Below, one piece after another: positions 5,806 to 6,736 of a stretch of 6,736 nt of DNA. This stretch comes from Pseudomonadota bacterium (lineage in GTDB: Bacteria > Pseudomonadota > Alphaproteobacteria > Acetobacterales > Acetobacteraceae): NCBI GenBank assembly GCA_023390705.1, contig JAEWCI010000529.1:1-6736 (forward strand), written 5' to 3'. Position numbers and translations under genes: made by a program. The notes below the pieces were generated by a model. The model did no database searches. It was not told where the DNA came from and saw only the letters and a program-made list of their open reading frames with translations. Within the stretch, counting starts at the first letter, position 1; each line of letters opens with the position of its first letter.

Positions 5806-6736
5806 ATGGCGAAGGAACTCAGCGAGCGCAGCATCGCCCTGGTGAAGGCGACGGTGCCGGCGCTGGAGACGCATGGCCTGGCCATCACCCAGCGCATGTA
5901 TGAGCGGATGTTCCGGAACGAATCGATCCGCGACCTGTTCAACCAGTCCCATCACGGGGAAACCGGATCGCAGCCACGCGCCCTGGCCAGCGCCATCCTG
6001 GCCTATGCCCGCAACATAGACGGGCTGGCGGCGCTGGCGCCGGCGGTGGAGCGGATCGCCCAGAAGCATGTCGGCCTGAACATCCTGCCGGAGCACTACC
6101 CCCATGTGGCGGATTCGCTGCTCGGCGCCATCAGGGACGTGCTGGGCGAGGCGGCGAGTGACGAGGTCCTGGCCGCCTGGGGCGAGGCATACTGGTACCT
6201 GGCCGATATCCTGATCGCGCGCGAGAGCATGATCTACCGCAGCCATGCCGAGGCGCCGGGCGGCTGGTCCGGCTGGCGGGAATTCACGGTGGCGGAGAAG
6301 CGGCCGGAAAGCAGCATCATCACCTCCTTCGTGCTGCGGCCGGCGGATGGCGGGCGGGTGATGCGGCACCAGCCGGGGCAGTACCTGACCTTCTGGCTGG
6401 ACCTGCCCGGCCACCATCCGCTGAAGCGCAACTACAGCATCTCCTCGGCGCCGGATGACGGCTGCTACCGCATCACGGTGAAGCGGGAGCCGCAGGGCAT
6501 CGTCTCCGGCTGGCTGCATGACAGCGCCGGGCCGGGCACGGTGCTGAAGGTGGCGCCGCCGGCCGGCGAATTCTTCCTGGAGGAAGGCCGCCGCCCGGTG
6601 GTGCTGCTGAGCGGCGGCGTCGGCCTGACCCCGCTGATGAGCATGCTGGAAAGCGTCGCGGCGCAGCCGGGCGGGCCGGAGGTCCATTGGGTCCATGGCG
6701 CCTGGGATGGCAGCACCCATGCCATGGGCCCGCGGG
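5806..6736 (+). CDS. hmp: Flavohemoprotein, nitric oxide dioxygenase (3' end outside window)
   Basis: Flavohemoglobin converts NO and O2 to nitrate using NAD(P)H, protecting the cell from nitrosative stress in the cytoplasm. The 310 visible residues align along their length with E. coli Hmp (about 400 residues), so roughly 90 C-terminal residues of the NAD domain lie beyond the window. The globin domain (1-145) shows proximal heme His88 in AQKHVGLNILPEHYPHV, distal Tyr32, Gln56 and Leu60, and the Tyr98/Glu140 pair that tunes the heme. After the GGW hinge (152-154), the FAD domain shows PGQYL (190-194) and RNYS (208-211). The NAD(P) domain opens with SGGVGLTPL (269-277). All catalytic residues expected in this part are present. 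It lies 82 bp downstream of the oxidoreductase gene with its own promoter-like element, so it is probably transcribed separately. The frame is open to the window edge. Confidence 0.95.
   Translation, partial: MAKELSERSIALVKATVPALETHGLAITQRMYERMFRNESIRDLFNQSHHGETGSQPRALASAILAYARNIDGLAALAPAVERIAQKHVGLNILPEHYPHVADSLLGAIRDVLGEAASDEVLAAWGEAYWYLADILIARESMIYRSHAEAPGGWSGWREFTVAEKRPESSIITSFVLRPADGGRVMRHQPGQYLTFWLDLPGHHPLKRNYSISSAPDDGCYRITVKREPQGIVSGWLHDSAGPGTVLKVAPPAGEFFLEEGRRPVVLLSGGVGLTPLMSMLESVAAQPGGPEVHWVHGAWDGSTHAMGPR

Noticed and set aside
3314..5845. An 843-codon open frame on the plus strand.
   Set aside because: It is antisense to the dioxygenase and then out of frame with the DadA-like gene; the composition is that of a shadow frame and no domain is visible.
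5801..5845. An ATG at 5801 upstream of hmp.
   Set aside because: It is out of frame with the globin domain and stops after 14 codons; the ATG at 5806 begins the aligned protein and has better spacing to the ribosome-binding site.
4380..5942. A 520-codon open frame on the minus strand.
   Set aside because: It is antisense to the DadA-like gene, whose Rossmann and C-terminal flavin motifs are intact; the minus-strand translation is low-complexity Arg/Gln/His-rich.
5764..6720. A 318-codon open frame on the minus strand.
   Set aside because: It is antisense to hmp, which aligns with E. coli Hmp along its visible length; this frame has no domain.

Overview
The window is about 70% G+C by eye, with coding regions dominated by G/C third positions. 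The gene content (a Bug-type solute receptor, a TauD-family dioxygenase, a malate/lactate dehydrogenase-family enzyme, a DadA-like oxidase and a flavohemoglobin) fits a free-living, metabolically versatile proteobacterium. An Acetobacteraceae/Roseomonas-like alphaproteobacterium is my best guess, with Burkholderiales as an alternative. This is inferred from composition and gene content only. I see no rRNA, tRNA, CRISPR array, transposase or phage gene.

Layout. (1) 5-1069, minus: an acyltransferase-3 family integral membrane protein. (2) 1070-1272: a roughly 200-bp gap with no gene. It holds four copies of a CGCAAC hexamer arranged as two inverted pairs, then two perfect 9-bp-stem hairpins; the one nearest the dehydrogenase gene is its likely terminator. 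(3) 4333 down to 1273, minus: a three-gene operon in the order Fe(II)/2-oxoglutarate dioxygenase (TauD/TfdA family), periplasmic Bug/TctC-type solute-binding protein, and Ldh_2-family NAD(P)-dependent oxidoreductase. Gaps are 52 and 18 bp and each gene has a clear Shine-Dalgarno sequence. (4) 4334-4466: a 133-bp very GC-rich divergent intergenic region. (5) 4467-5723, plus: a DadA-like FAD-dependent amine/amino-acid oxidoreductase. (6) 5724-5805: a short AT-richer promoter region. (7) 5806 to the right edge, plus: an NO-detoxifying flavohemoglobin (hmp) cut by the window end.

How the parts may work together. The minus-strand operon looks like a small catabolic unit: the Bug protein binds a small organic acid in the periplasm, the dioxygenase hydroxylates or cleaves it, and the Ldh_2 enzyme oxidises or reduces a 2-hydroxy/2-oxo acid or cyclic imine. 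The divergent FAD oxidoreductase may belong to the same pathway. The dioxygenase keeps the iron and 2-oxoglutarate ligands of TauD but lacks the residues that hold taurine's sulfonate, so taurine is an unlikely substrate and the real one is unknown. The acyltransferase and the flavohemoglobin look like independent neighbours. Nothing here amounts to a novel defence or mobile system; the unassigned operon and the repeat cluster at 1104-1169 deserve most attention.
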